The notes below the pieces were generated by a model. That model was not told the origin of the DNA. It worked only from the letters and a program-made list of their open reading frames with translations, and did not search any database. Below, one piece after another: positions 44,722 through 52,233 of a stretch of 64,000 nucleotides of DNA. Each line of letters begins with the position of its first letter. The first letter of the stretch is position 1. Made by a program: the position numbers and the translations under genes. The DNA is from Roseiflexus sp034432635 (GTDB lineage: Bacteria > Chloroflexota > Chloroflexia > Chloroflexales > Roseiflexaceae), in NCBI GenBank assembly GCA_034432635.1, contig DAOUBK010000082.1:1-64000 (forward strand), given 5' to 3'.

Positions 44722-44787
44722 GTGATCCAGATCGTTTGTGGCCCGCACGGTTACGGAGACGCGCATACTGCTATCGTTGTTCGTTGA
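44722..44787 (+). CDS. Candidate 21-residue leader peptide of hpf
   Basis: GTG 44722 follows GGAAAGGACGACAAAC. The frame encodes 21 residues (MIQIVCGPHGYGDAHTAIVV and R) and stops at 44785-44787, 8 bases before a 13-bp hairpin. The order promoter, short ORF, hairpin, structural gene is that of attenuation leaders. The peptide has no run of one amino acid that would point to a sensed tRNA. It may be a chance ORF. Confidence 0.4.
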   Translation: MIQIVCGPHGYGDAHTAIVVR

Positions 44788-44795
44788 TGACAGAC

Positions 44796-44831
44796 AAAGC
44801 CCTCAGCCGCCTGGTGGTGGTTGGGGGCTTT
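44796..44831 (+). promoter_or_regulatory. Leader hairpin upstream of hpf
   Basis: AAAGCCCTCAGCC (44796-44808) pairs with GGTTGGGGGCTTT (44819-44831), 13 pairs including two G-T wobbles, with a 10-base loop. The next bases are CTGCATCCTTTG, so a U-tract is weak; it may be an attenuator, an mRNA-stability element or a weak terminator. The rest of the 44544-44909 gap shows only the promoter and short ORF. Confidence 0.65.
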
Positions 44832-44909
44832 CTGCATCCTTTGTGGCATTGCCGCCACCTTATCGTCGTTCGCCCGTCACTGATGCGGGCAGTAAGGCAG
44901 GAGGCCGTT

Positions 44910-45491
44910 ATGGACCTAATCGTGAAAAGCCGCAATGGCAAAATCTCGGAGCGTCAGCGTCAGCACATCGAGCAAAAACTCTCACGTCTCGACCGGTATC
45001 TCGACCGGATCGCTCAGGTCACAGTCGAGCATATGGAAGAAATGCGGCGCAACGAGGGAAATGTCCATCGCGTGCAGGTGACGGTTGTTGGTGACCATGG
45101 CGTTCTGGTACGCGCCGAGCGACGGGCGCCGGAGCTCTACGCCGCAATCGATGAGGTGTATGATACGCTCCAGCGTCAGATCGAGCGCTACAAGGATAAA
45201 CACTGGCGACGCGGAAAATTGCGTCGTCAGGGCGGGCAGATTGTCGAGGCGTTGCCCGAACTGACCGCTGCTTCGCTTGCCGACACCGGGGAAGAGGAGG
45301 AACGACCACGCATCGTCCGCACGAAGGAGTTTCAGGTCAAACCGATGTACAGTGACGAAGCAGTAGAGCAGATGGAGTTGCTGGGACACAACTTCTTCAT
45401 CTTCCAAGATGCGGACACTGGAAAACTGAATGTGCTCTACCGCCGCCAGGACGGTCATTACGGTCTGATCGTGCCAGAAGTCAGTAGTTGA
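44910..45491 (+). CDS. hpf: Ribosome hibernation promoting factor, long form
   Basis: 193 residues from ATG 44910, with AGGAGG upstream. The N-terminal S30AE domain (MDLIVKSRNGKISERQRQHI ... VEHMEEMRRNEGNVHRVQVT) binds the ribosome. The C-terminal dimerisation domain (IVRTKEFQVKPMYSDEAVEQ and NFFIFQDADTGKLNVLYRR) makes it a long HPF that builds 100S dimers in stationary phase or darkness. The linker is acidic. It has its own promoter, a long structured leader and a strong terminator, so it is a monocistronic regulated gene. Confidence 0.95.
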   Translation: MDLIVKSRNGKISERQRQHIEQKLSRLDRYLDRIAQVTVEHMEEMRRNEGNVHRVQVTVVGDHGVLVRAERRAPELYAAIDEVYDTLQRQIERYKDKHWRRGKLRRQGGQIVEALPELTAASLADTGEEEERPRIVRTKEFQVKPMYSDEAVEQMELLGHNFFIFQDADTGKLNVLYRRQDGHYGLIVPEVSS

Positions 45492-45538
45492 GACCACATA
45501 CACAGCAGGCGCGGCACGATCTGCGCCGCGCCTCTGAA

Positions 45539-45571
45539 CAAAGCCCCGCCAATGCGGGGCTTTGCGTTTCT
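45539..45571 (+). terminator. Rho-independent terminator of hpf
   Basis: CAAAGCCCCGC (45539-45549) pairs perfectly with GCGGGGCTTTG (45554-45564) around a 4-base loop, followed by CGTTTCT. On the other strand A-rich flanks also allow it to end the convergent Memo transcript. Confidence 0.85.
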
Positions 45572-45578
45572 CGTGGTG

Positions 45579-46412
45579 CTATGCTGCCTGCCAGATAGCC
45601 GCCGCACCATACCCGACAACCCACGGCGCTGCCCGTTCGACATCGCCGGAAGTGCCGTAGCGCAGGATGGTCACCCGGTTCGCGCCGAGGTCGCGGCATG
45701 CCCGCAGGATGGCCGCGATCGCGCCACTGCCGCATGCATATCCGACCCCTTCTGCCTCAGCAGCAATGACAGCATCTGGATCGAAGGCTTCGACTCGCTG
45801 TAGCAACCCGGCATCGAGGCGCCGCGCTACCGGTTCTGGTTCGTAGTGCGACAGGTCGGAACTGGCGACCAGCAGCGCATCCTGCCCACGCAGCGTTTCC
45901 GCTAGCGCAGCGCCGAGCGCAGCCGAGGTCGCAGCGCTCTGATCCGCCAGCATCACCGGTAGCAATCGAAATGAACCGAACACGCGCTGGAGAAATGGCA
46001 GTTCGATCTCAACTGCGTGCTCATCATCATGGCGACGTGGCGTCAGACCAAATCCTGCCCGTCGTCGCAGTGCTGCGTCAAGCCGAGTAACTGCAGCGCT
46101 ATCGACGGGAACAATGCCAAGCGGTGTTGCATAGGCGGTGTGTCCGGTAGTGATCAGCGGCGTTTGCCCGCCACGGTGCCAGGGTGACGCGATGACGACG
46201 ATCTCTGGAGTTCTGCTGCGCACACAGGCGAATGCCCACGCAGCGAGCGGACCGGCGTAGCGCACACCGGCATGCGGCGCCAGCACTCCCCAAACCTTTC
46301 CAGGTAGTTCCGGTGGTTCTGCCCGCGCCAGATAACGATCAATCGCGTGTCGCAGCTGCGCAGGGTCTGATGGGTACCAACTCCCGGCAATTGGGGATGG
46401 ACGAATATCCAT
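45579..46412 (-). CDS. amrB: AmmeMemoRadiSam system protein B (Memo family)
   Basis: 277 residues. The start MDIRPSPIAGSWYPSDPAQL is the classic Memo N-terminus, followed by GVLAPHAGVRYAGPLAAWAF (metal-site His), ASPWHRGGQTPLITTG, DDEHAVEIELPFLQRVFG, SSDLSHYEPEPVARRLDA and YGTSGDV. Memo proteins share a fold with extradiol dioxygenases, and their bacterial role is unknown. The partner radical SAM gene amrS is at 24880-25977. A GAGAACTGAGAACC repeat lies 14 bases before its ATG. Confidence 0.92.
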   Translation of the reverse strand: MDIRPSPIAGSWYPSDPAQLRHAIDRYLARAEPPELPGKVWGVLAPHAGVRYAGPLAAWAFACVRSRTPEIVVIASPWHRGGQTPLITTGHTAYATPLGIVPVDSAAVTRLDAALRRRAGFGLTPRRHDDEHAVEIELPFLQRVFGSFRLLPVMLADQSAATSAALGAALAETLRGQDALLVASSDLSHYEPEPVARRLDAGLLQRVEAFDPDAVIAAEAEGVGYACGSGAIAAILRACRDLGANRVTILRYGTSGDVERAAPWVVGYGAAAIWQAA

Positions 46413-46426
46413 GTTCCACCTCCGAC

Positions 46427-46442
46427 CGAGAACTGAGAACCG
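46427..46442 (-). repeat. GGTTCTCAGTTCTC repeat, copy 3
   Basis: The minus strand reads CGGTTCTCAGTTCTCGG 14 bases before the Memo ATG and just after the corA stop. Same unit, orientation and start-codon position as copies 1, 2 and 4. Confidence 0.7.
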
Positions 46443-46449
46443 ACAGTCT

Positions 46450-47469
46450 TCATAACCAACCGCGCCGTTTGAAAATGGCGATCAGGAGCAGGCTGATCGT
46501 GGCCATCAACCCCAGAGCGAAGGGGTACCCCCAGGGCCAGCGCAACTCAGGCATGACATCGAAGTTCATACCATAGATTCCGGCGACAAGCGCAGCCGAC
46601 ATGAGGATGATCGAAGCGATAGTCAGCGTTTTCACCACTTCGTTGAGTTGGTTGGACTGGATCGAAAGAAACGCATCGAGCGCGCTGGACAGGAGATCGC
46701 GGTAGGTATCGATACTGTCCGTGATACGGATCAGGTGATCGTAGACATCCTGAAAATACGCCATCATTTCACGCGGATAGATCGGCGCTTCGCGTCGGAT
46801 CAGCACATTCAGCACATCACGTTCAGACGCTACAATCTTGCGCATCAACAACAGTTCGCGTTTGAGTGCAAAAATTTCCTGAAGCGACTCAGGACGGAAA
46901 TGGTCGAAGATCTGCGCCTCGACTTCTTCCACACGCCCGATCAGTTCGTCTAGCACCGGAAAATACTCATCGACGATAGTATCGAGCAGGTGGTAGAGCA
47001 GTTCGGACACATCCTCGCCAAAATCGTGCTCATACCGCTGCCAGCGGCGGATGGTTTCGTCAATAGCTGCGATTGGCTCTTGATGGACGCACACCAGATA
47101 GTTCGACCCAATAAACAGACTTACCTGCTGAGACGACACCCGTCGTTGTTCTGCATCATACTGTAATGCGTAGAAGACCAGGAAGTAGTACTGATCGTAG
47201 GCATCGATTTTGGGTCGTTCGTGGAAGTAGGTCGCATCCTCGATTGCTAGCGGGTGGAAGCCGAACTCTTCAGAGAGCAGCGCCAGATCCTCCGGACGCG
47301 GATGCTGCAAATCGACCCAGACAATCTGATCCTTCTGCTGGATCAGATCGCTGATCGCTGCAGGCTCGACCGTACTGTCGAAGCGCCCATCGTGCTGACA
47401 GACAACGAGGTGACGAACAGCCGCACGTGCTGCAGCCCGCTGTCGGGTATTGCGAATCAGACGCGCCAT
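46450..47469 (-). CDS. corA: CorA-family magnesium/cobalt transporter
   Basis: 339 residues from ATG 47469; the ATG follows the TAG of the trkA-like gene by one base, so translation is coupled. The N-terminal cytoplasmic funnel includes IVWVDLQHPRPEDLALLSEE. Two C-terminal helices follow, with the selectivity motif AGIYGMNFDVMPELRWPWGY (GMN) between them and the basic end FKRRGWL. It is a homopentameric Mg2+ channel in the family. Its linkage with two TrkA-N/C proteins points to a combined cation-homeostasis operon. Confidence 0.95.
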   Translation of the reverse strand: MARLIRNTRQRAAARAAVRHLVVCQHDGRFDSTVEPAAISDLIQQKDQIVWVDLQHPRPEDLALLSEEFGFHPLAIEDATYFHERPKIDAYDQYYFLVFYALQYDAEQRRVSSQQVSLFIGSNYLVCVHQEPIAAIDETIRRWQRYEHDFGEDVSELLYHLLDTIVDEYFPVLDELIGRVEEVEAQIFDHFRPESLQEIFALKRELLLMRKIVASERDVLNVLIRREAPIYPREMMAYFQDVYDHLIRITDSIDTYRDLLSSALDAFLSIQSNQLNEVVKTLTIASIILMSAALVAGIYGMNFDVMPELRWPWGYPFALGLMATISLLLIAIFKRRGWL

Positions 47470-47470
47470 A

Positions 47471-48133
47471 CTACTGGAACCGCTCCGACAGCGCAGCCTC
47501 ACGGTCGCGATATGCCAGAGCAATGATCTGATCACCCACCTGAATGACGGTTTCACCCGAAGGCAGAATGACATCGTCGCCGCGCAGGATCGCGGTCAGC
47601 AGGCAATCGGGAGGTAAATGCAGCGACGCAACATTCTTCCCGACGGCGCTCGACTCGACGGAAACGGTAAACTCGATCAACGAGATCCGTCCTTCGCGCA
47701 GGCGGGTCAACTGAACAATCGCCCCAAGATTGATATCCGCCTCCAGGCCACGCCCGATCGTCTGCGCCGTATCGATCGGCAGATCAACCCCCATGCGGCG
47801 GGTGAAAAGCCAGGCGTTCTTCGGATTGTTGATCCGCGCTGCAACGCGACCCACCCGGAATTCGCGCTTGCACAGCACTGCAATGACTAGATTATCCTCA
47901 TCGTCGCCGGTGACCGCTGCAACCGCATCGGCAAACTCTGCACCCGCCTCGCGCAGCACCGAGGGATCACACCCATCACCTTCGATCACCCGGATATCGG
48001 GAAGGGTGCGCATCAGCGAATGTGCCACCTGCTCCTGTTTTTCGACCAGTGTGATCGAATGACGTCCTTCAGCCGTCAGAAACATTGCCAGGTTGCGCCC
48101 GATTTTGCCGCCACCGACAATAATCACATTCAT
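47471..48133 (-). CDS. trkA: TrkA-type potassium transport regulatory protein
   Basis: 220 residues from ATG 48133 (MNVIIVGGGKIGRNLAMFL). The RCK-N domain has GGGKIG, VIEGDGCDPSVLREAG and AVAAVTGDDEDNLVIAVL; the RCK-C domain covers about 140-220. It binds NAD(H) or nucleotides and gates a Trk/Ktr potassium channel, whose membrane subunit is not in the window. The stop is one base before corA ATG. It lies about 79 bases after the second trkA-like gene. Confidence 0.92.
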   Translation of the reverse strand: MNVIIVGGGKIGRNLAMFLTAEGRHSITLVEKQEQVAHSLMRTLPDIRVIEGDGCDPSVLREAGAEFADAVAAVTGDDEDNLVIAVLCKREFRVGRVAARINNPKNAWLFTRRMGVDLPIDTAQTIGRGLEADINLGAIVQLTRLREGRISLIEFTVSVESSAVGKNVASLHLPPDCLLTAILRGDDVILPSGETVIQVGDQIIALAYRDREAALSERFQ

Positions 48134-48211
48134 ATCCGTGGTATTCCATCTCGCTGTGATACGTATGCACACGAAGGGCTGCTGATCGATACATTCGATT
48201 GAAAGTCCGAA

Positions 48212-48856
48212 TTACTGGGTCATCGACTCAAGCAATCCCGTCGCTGTCGCCAGAACTGCGATATGCACGATATCCCCTTCTTCGAGCAACACACCCGGTG
48301 TGGGCAGAAACGCGCGTCCACGACGCACGATAGCAACCGGCATGATTTCGCCCGGTACTGAGAGATCGCGCACAAAATGCCCCACCAGCCGCCCGGTAAT
48401 GGTCACCTCTGCGATCTCCACTTCACCGCCGCCAAACTGGATTGATGAAACGGTTTCATCGCCGTGCAGAATCCGGCGAATGGTATGGACCGCCCAGCTT
48501 GTCGAACTGATCGTGCGAATGCCCAGCTCACGGTAGATCGCTTCACGCTGAGGATCGTAAATGCGCGCCACCACATTTGGCACACGAAAGACATCACGGG
48601 CGACAGTTGCCGTAATGTAATTCGAATTATCGCCGTTCGTTACGGCTGCAAGCGCATCAGCACGCTCAACGCCAGCCTCGCGCAACGTATCGCGATCAAA
48701 CCCGACGCCCAGCACCGTCTGTCCGCGAAATTCACGTCCGAGGCGCTTGAACGCCTGCGGATTCTTGTCGATAACCGCAACTGAATGACCCTCAGCAACC
48801 ATCTGCTGCGCCAGCAGACATCCAACGCGACCGCATCCGACAACGATCAGATGCAT
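48212..48856 (-). CDS. TrkA-type potassium transport regulatory protein
   Basis: 214 residues beginning MHLIVVGCGRVGCLLAQQMV, with GDNSNYITATVARDVFRVPN and RIYDPQREAIYRELGIRTIS in RCK-N, then a C-terminal RCK-C domain (FLPTPGVLLEEGDIVHIAVL). It is a paralogue of the adjacent protein, so the pair may form a heteromeric gating ring. argF ends 9 bases upstream, an unexpected neighbour, and the pair is cotranscribed with corA. Confidence 0.92.
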   Translation of the reverse strand: MHLIVVGCGRVGCLLAQQMVAEGHSVAVIDKNPQAFKRLGREFRGQTVLGVGFDRDTLREAGVERADALAAVTNGDNSNYITATVARDVFRVPNVVARIYDPQREAIYRELGIRTISSTSWAVHTIRRILHGDETVSSIQFGGGEVEIAEVTITGRLVGHFVRDLSVPGEIMPVAIVRRGRAFLPTPGVLLEEGDIVHIAVLATATGLLESMTQ

Positions 48857-48865
48857 ATGCCACCT

Positions 48866-49807
48866 CTACAAGCCAAGCAGGGTCAGAATCAGCGCTTTCT
48901 GAACGTGCAACCGGTTCTCCGCCTGCTCGAACACCACCGATTGTGAACCATCGATGACATCAGCAGTAACTTCTTCGCCGCGATGTGCCGGAAGACAATG
49001 CATAAACAGCGCCCCGGAACGAGCGCAGGTCATCAGCGCGGCATTGACCTGATAGGGTTGGAAGATTGGTCGCCGCCGCGCCGCTTCGTGCTCCTGTCCC
49101 ATCGAAGCCCATACATCGGTATAGACTGCGTCTGCACCCTCGACAGCTTCAGTCGGCGAGGGTGTGATCTCGATCGAAGCATTGTTTTCGGCGGCAAGCC
49201 GTTCAGCAAGCATCAGAATCTCGGGATCGGGGCGATAGTCAGGCGGGCAGCCGATACGGACGTTGATCCCCAGAGTAGCGCCCAGCAGCATAAGGGAATG
49301 AGCAACATTGTTCCCATCGCCAACATACGCCAGCGTCAGTCCCGCCAGTCGCCCGTAATGTTCGCGTAACGTCAGCATGTCCGCCAGCGCTTGACAGGGA
49401 TGTTCACGATCGGAGAGCGCATTAATCACCGGTACGGTTGCATAGCGCGCCAGGGTTTCAACTGTTGCATGCCGGAAGACCCGCGCTGCGATGGCCTGCA
49501 CCCAGCGGCTCAGATTGCGTGCTACATCGGGAACACTCTCACGCCCACCCATATCGATGTCGTTTGCCGATAGATAACTGCCGTGCCCGCCGAGTTGGGT
49601 CATACCGGCTTCAAATGCGACACGTGTGCGCAATGAGGGCTTCTCGAACACCAGCGCCAGTGTTTTGCCCTGCAACAGCAACGCTCCGCTGGCGTCACAT
49701 GCATGCCTGCCGTTCCGCCATTCCGCTTTCAGCGCCTGCGCGCGATCCAGCAGCGCTTCAGCCTCGGTGCGTGTCAGATCGGCAGCCGAAAGAAAGTGCC
49801 TGACCAT
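48866..49807 (-). CDS. argF: Ornithine carbamoyltransferase
   Basis: 313 residues. Carbamoyl-phosphate loop KPSLRTRVAFEAGMTQLGG, RVFRHATVETLARYATVPVI, HPCQALADMLTLREHYG, YVGDGNNVAHSLM and the ornithine motif FMHCLPAHRGEEVT identify it as anabolic OTCase, which makes citrulline in arginine synthesis. GAGGAACGAC precedes the ATG. argH is 1 kb away on the other strand, and no other arg gene is present, so arginine genes are dispersed. Confidence 0.96.
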   Translation of the reverse strand: MVRHFLSAADLTRTEAEALLDRAQALKAEWRNGRHACDASGALLLQGKTLALVFEKPSLRTRVAFEAGMTQLGGHGSYLSANDIDMGGRESVPDVARNLSRWVQAIAARVFRHATVETLARYATVPVINALSDREHPCQALADMLTLREHYGRLAGLTLAYVGDGNNVAHSLMLLGATLGINVRIGCPPDYRPDPEILMLAERLAAENNASIEITPSPTEAVEGADAVYTDVWASMGQEHEAARRRPIFQPYQVNAALMTCARSGALFMHCLPAHRGEEVTADVIDGSQSVVFEQAENRLHVQKALILTLLGL

Positions 49808-49819
49808 GTCGTTCCTCGT

Positions 49820-50437
49820 CTATTCTGCATCAAAGACAGCATCAACGCTGACGGCGAAACCTTCCAGCAACGCCGATGTAGCCTGCACGCTGCGCCCAAA
49901 TGTTCCGTGTTCGATATAGGTATCACCCGACAACCGTAAGACCGTGATGGTCTCATCGAGCGGATTGATGATCCAGTATTCGGGGATGACGCCTTCGGCG
50001 TAATCGCTGCGTTTTTCGACCAGATCACGCTCAGGCTTCTCACGACTCACAACTTCCAGCACGAGATCAGCGCCTGTCCAGAACTGTTCCTGACGGCGTG
50101 CATCATGTGCCGAACGTACCAGCAGCAGATCAGGTTCACGGTACTTCCCCGGACGAATGCGAAGACGCAATGGCGCTACCAGCACTTTGCCGCCCTGAAG
50201 TTCAACAGCAGCAAAGAACAGCCGGTAGAGAAAGAGAAGGATCGATTGATGACGATCGGTCGGCATCGGCAGAACTTCGATATATCCATCGGTGAATTCG
50301 ATGAGAGCGCTCGCATGACTGCTCAACCACAAATAATCCTCCTCGCGCCATTGCCCCTGGCGCGGTACAGCACTGCATACCAGGGCGTTGAGTTCTTCCT
50401 GAGAGGTGGTCATTGTTGAATGGTGTGAAACAAGCAT
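49820..50437 (-). CDS. Uma2-family putative nuclease
   Basis: 205 residues from ATG 50437 (ATG 50413 also possible). LIEFTDGYIEVLPMPTDRHQ, PLRLRIRPGKYREPDLLLVR, GADLVLEVVSREKPERDLVE and KRSDYAEGVIPEYWIINPLD are hallmark Uma2/DUF820 blocks, with the D...E-x-V restriction-like catalytic core intact. Function is unknown; the family is expanded in Cyanobacteria and Chloroflexota. A minus-strand TGGTACAAT (50488-50496) is its likely promoter. argF starts 12 bases downstream, so it may be the operon leader. Confidence 0.9.
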   Translation of the reverse strand: MLVSHHSTMTTSQEELNALVCSAVPRQGQWREEDYLWLSSHASALIEFTDGYIEVLPMPTDRHQSILLFLYRLFFAAVELQGGKVLVAPLRLRIRPGKYREPDLLLVRSAHDARRQEQFWTGADLVLEVVSREKPERDLVEKRSDYAEGVIPEYWIINPLDETITVLRLSGDTYIEHGTFGRSVQATSALLEGFAVSVDAVFDAE

Positions 50438-50487
50438 GATCTTGCGCTCTCGAATGTGGATGAATCGCTCCTGTCGATGATGTACGC

Positions 50488-50496
50488 ATTGTACCA
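50488..50496 (-). promoter_or_regulatory. Extended -10 box for the Uma2 gene
   Basis: The minus strand reads TGGTACAAT; it lies about 50 bases before ATG 50437 and may drive Uma2-argF-trkA-trkA-corA. Confidence 0.5.
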
Positions 50497-50763
50497 CAGC
50501 ACAGGTATTGGGGAAGCGGGAACCGGTCGTACATGAGGGATTTTGCCACATTATCGGGCTATGTGTCCTGATATGGCAAGCAGTACCCGGCAAGTCTTGT
50601 GAAAAGCCAGGCGTCGTTTGCATCTCACCAGGAGGTTCACCTTTCGCCGCTCGTTCCCTATCGAATGGCTCCTCTTAATTTCGTGTACCATGACCGTATC
50701 ATTCACGTGGGGCGTCTGGTCAGGAGTTCTCAGCCCGACTCCTGGCTCGTGGTTCCCTGGTTC

Positions 50764-50777
50764 CCGGTTCTCAGTTC
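50764..50777 (+). repeat. GGTTCTCAGTTCTC repeat, copy 4 (shortened)
   Basis: CGGTTCTCAGTTCG sits 16 bases before the argH ATG, within a run of GGTTCCC-type imperfect copies beginning near 50749. An ordinary AAGGAG ribosome-binding site follows it, unlike copy 1. Confidence 0.6.
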
Positions 50778-50793
50778 GCACAAGGAGCAAGGC

Positions 50794-52194
50794 ATGTGGG
50801 GCGGTCGCTTCGACGAACGCATTGATGCACGTATGGCGCAGTTCAACAATTCGTTTTCGTTTGATCGGCGTATGTGGCGCGAAGACATTCGTGGCAGCAT
50901 TGCCTGGGCGCGCCAGCTTGCCCGGGCTGGTATCATCTCGGACGAAGAGCGCGATACGCTGATTGATGGTCTCAATACGGTCTATGCCGAGTTTGCCGAC
51001 GGGCGGTTCGAGGCGCGTGAAACCGATGAGGACATTCACACCGCGGTCGAACGTCGTCTGGGTGAACTGGTCGGGACGGTTGCCGGGAAACTGCACACCG
51101 GTCGTAGTCGCAACGACCAAGTGGCGACCGATGTGCGCCTCTGGACGTCAGGGGCGATCCGGCGCATCGATGCGGGGCTACGTGCTCTGCAAAAAGCGCT
51201 GCTGGTGCAAGCCGAAGCCGCTGGCACAGCGCTGATACCGGGATACACCCATTTGCAGCGTGCCCAGCCGGTGCTGCTGGCACACTGGTTGCTGGCGCAC
51301 TTCTGGCCCCTGCAACGTGATCGCGAGCGTCTGGCGGATTGCGCAAAGCGCACAGCAACGCTTCCACTGGGATCCGGCGCAATTGCCGGAACGCCGCTGA
51401 TGGTTGATCGCACGGCATTGGCTGTCGAGCTTGGTATGAGCACTCTTTCGCCCAACAGTATCGACGCCGTCAGTGATCGCGATTTCATTGCGGAGTTTCT
51501 GTTTTGCGCAGCGTTGATCGGGACGCATCTGAGCCGCCTGGCAGAAGACATGATCATCTACAGTAGCGCCGAGTTTGGTTTTGTGACCCTGGCCGATACG
51601 TATAGCACCGGTTCGAGCCTGATGCCGCAGAAGAAAAATCCCGACTCGTTCGAACTGCTGCGCGGCAAGGCGGGTCGGCTGATGGGCAATCTGATTGCGG
51701 TGCTGACCGTCCTGAAAGGTCTGCCCTCTGCCTATGACAAAGATCTGCAGGAAGACAAAGAACCGTTATTCGATGCAGCCGATACCCTCGAACTTGCACT
51801 TCCGGTTGCGGCAGGTGCAGTGGCAACGGCGCGTTTCCACCCTGAACGCATGCGTGCAGCGCTCGATGACGCCATGCTGGCAACTGATCTTGCCGATTAT
51901 CTGGTTGCGCGCGGTGTGCCGTTCCGCGAAGCACACCACATTGTCGGCAGGCTGGTGCGTGAAGCAGAACAACGAGGGGTTGCCCTATCGGCGCTGCCGC
52001 TCGAGGTCTTTCTTGCAGCGCATCCGGTATGCCAACCCGATATGCTTCAGGTGTTCGACTTCGACCGTTCGGTAGCAATGCGGCGCGTACCAGGTGCAAC
52101 CGCGCCTGAAGCAGTGCATGAACAGATCGTGCAGGCGCGGCGATGCGTTGAGGAGTGGGGGACGGACGCAGGCGATCAAGCACAACCGTCGTAG
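50794..52194 (+). CDS. argH: Argininosuccinate lyase
   Basis: 466 residues from ATG 50794 (MWGGRFDERIDARMAQFNNS), preceded by AAGGAG. Core blocks are KLHTGRSRNDQVATDVRLW, IPGYTHLQRAQPVLLAHWLL, LGSGAIAGTPLMVDR and the signature GSSLMPQKKNPDSFELLRGK. It cleaves argininosuccinate to arginine and fumarate. A frame open from 50599 exists, but the family N-terminus starts here. Confidence 0.96.
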   Translation: MWGGRFDERIDARMAQFNNSFSFDRRMWREDIRGSIAWARQLARAGIISDEERDTLIDGLNTVYAEFADGRFEARETDEDIHTAVERRLGELVGTVAGKLHTGRSRNDQVATDVRLWTSGAIRRIDAGLRALQKALLVQAEAAGTALIPGYTHLQRAQPVLLAHWLLAHFWPLQRDRERLADCAKRTATLPLGSGAIAGTPLMVDRTALAVELGMSTLSPNSIDAVSDRDFIAEFLFCAALIGTHLSRLAEDMIIYSSAEFGFVTLADTYSTGSSLMPQKKNPDSFELLRGKAGRLMGNLIAVLTVLKGLPSAYDKDLQEDKEPLFDAADTLELALPVAAGAVATARFHPERMRAALDDAMLATDLADYLVARGVPFREAHHIVGRLVREAEQRGVALSALPLEVFLAAHPVCQPDMLQVFDFDRSVAMRRVPGATAPEAVHEQIVQARRCVEEWGTDAGDQAQPS

Positions 52195-52233
52195 ACGGCG
52201 AACCGGCGTGGAAAGCGCAGACAGGGAGCGGTT

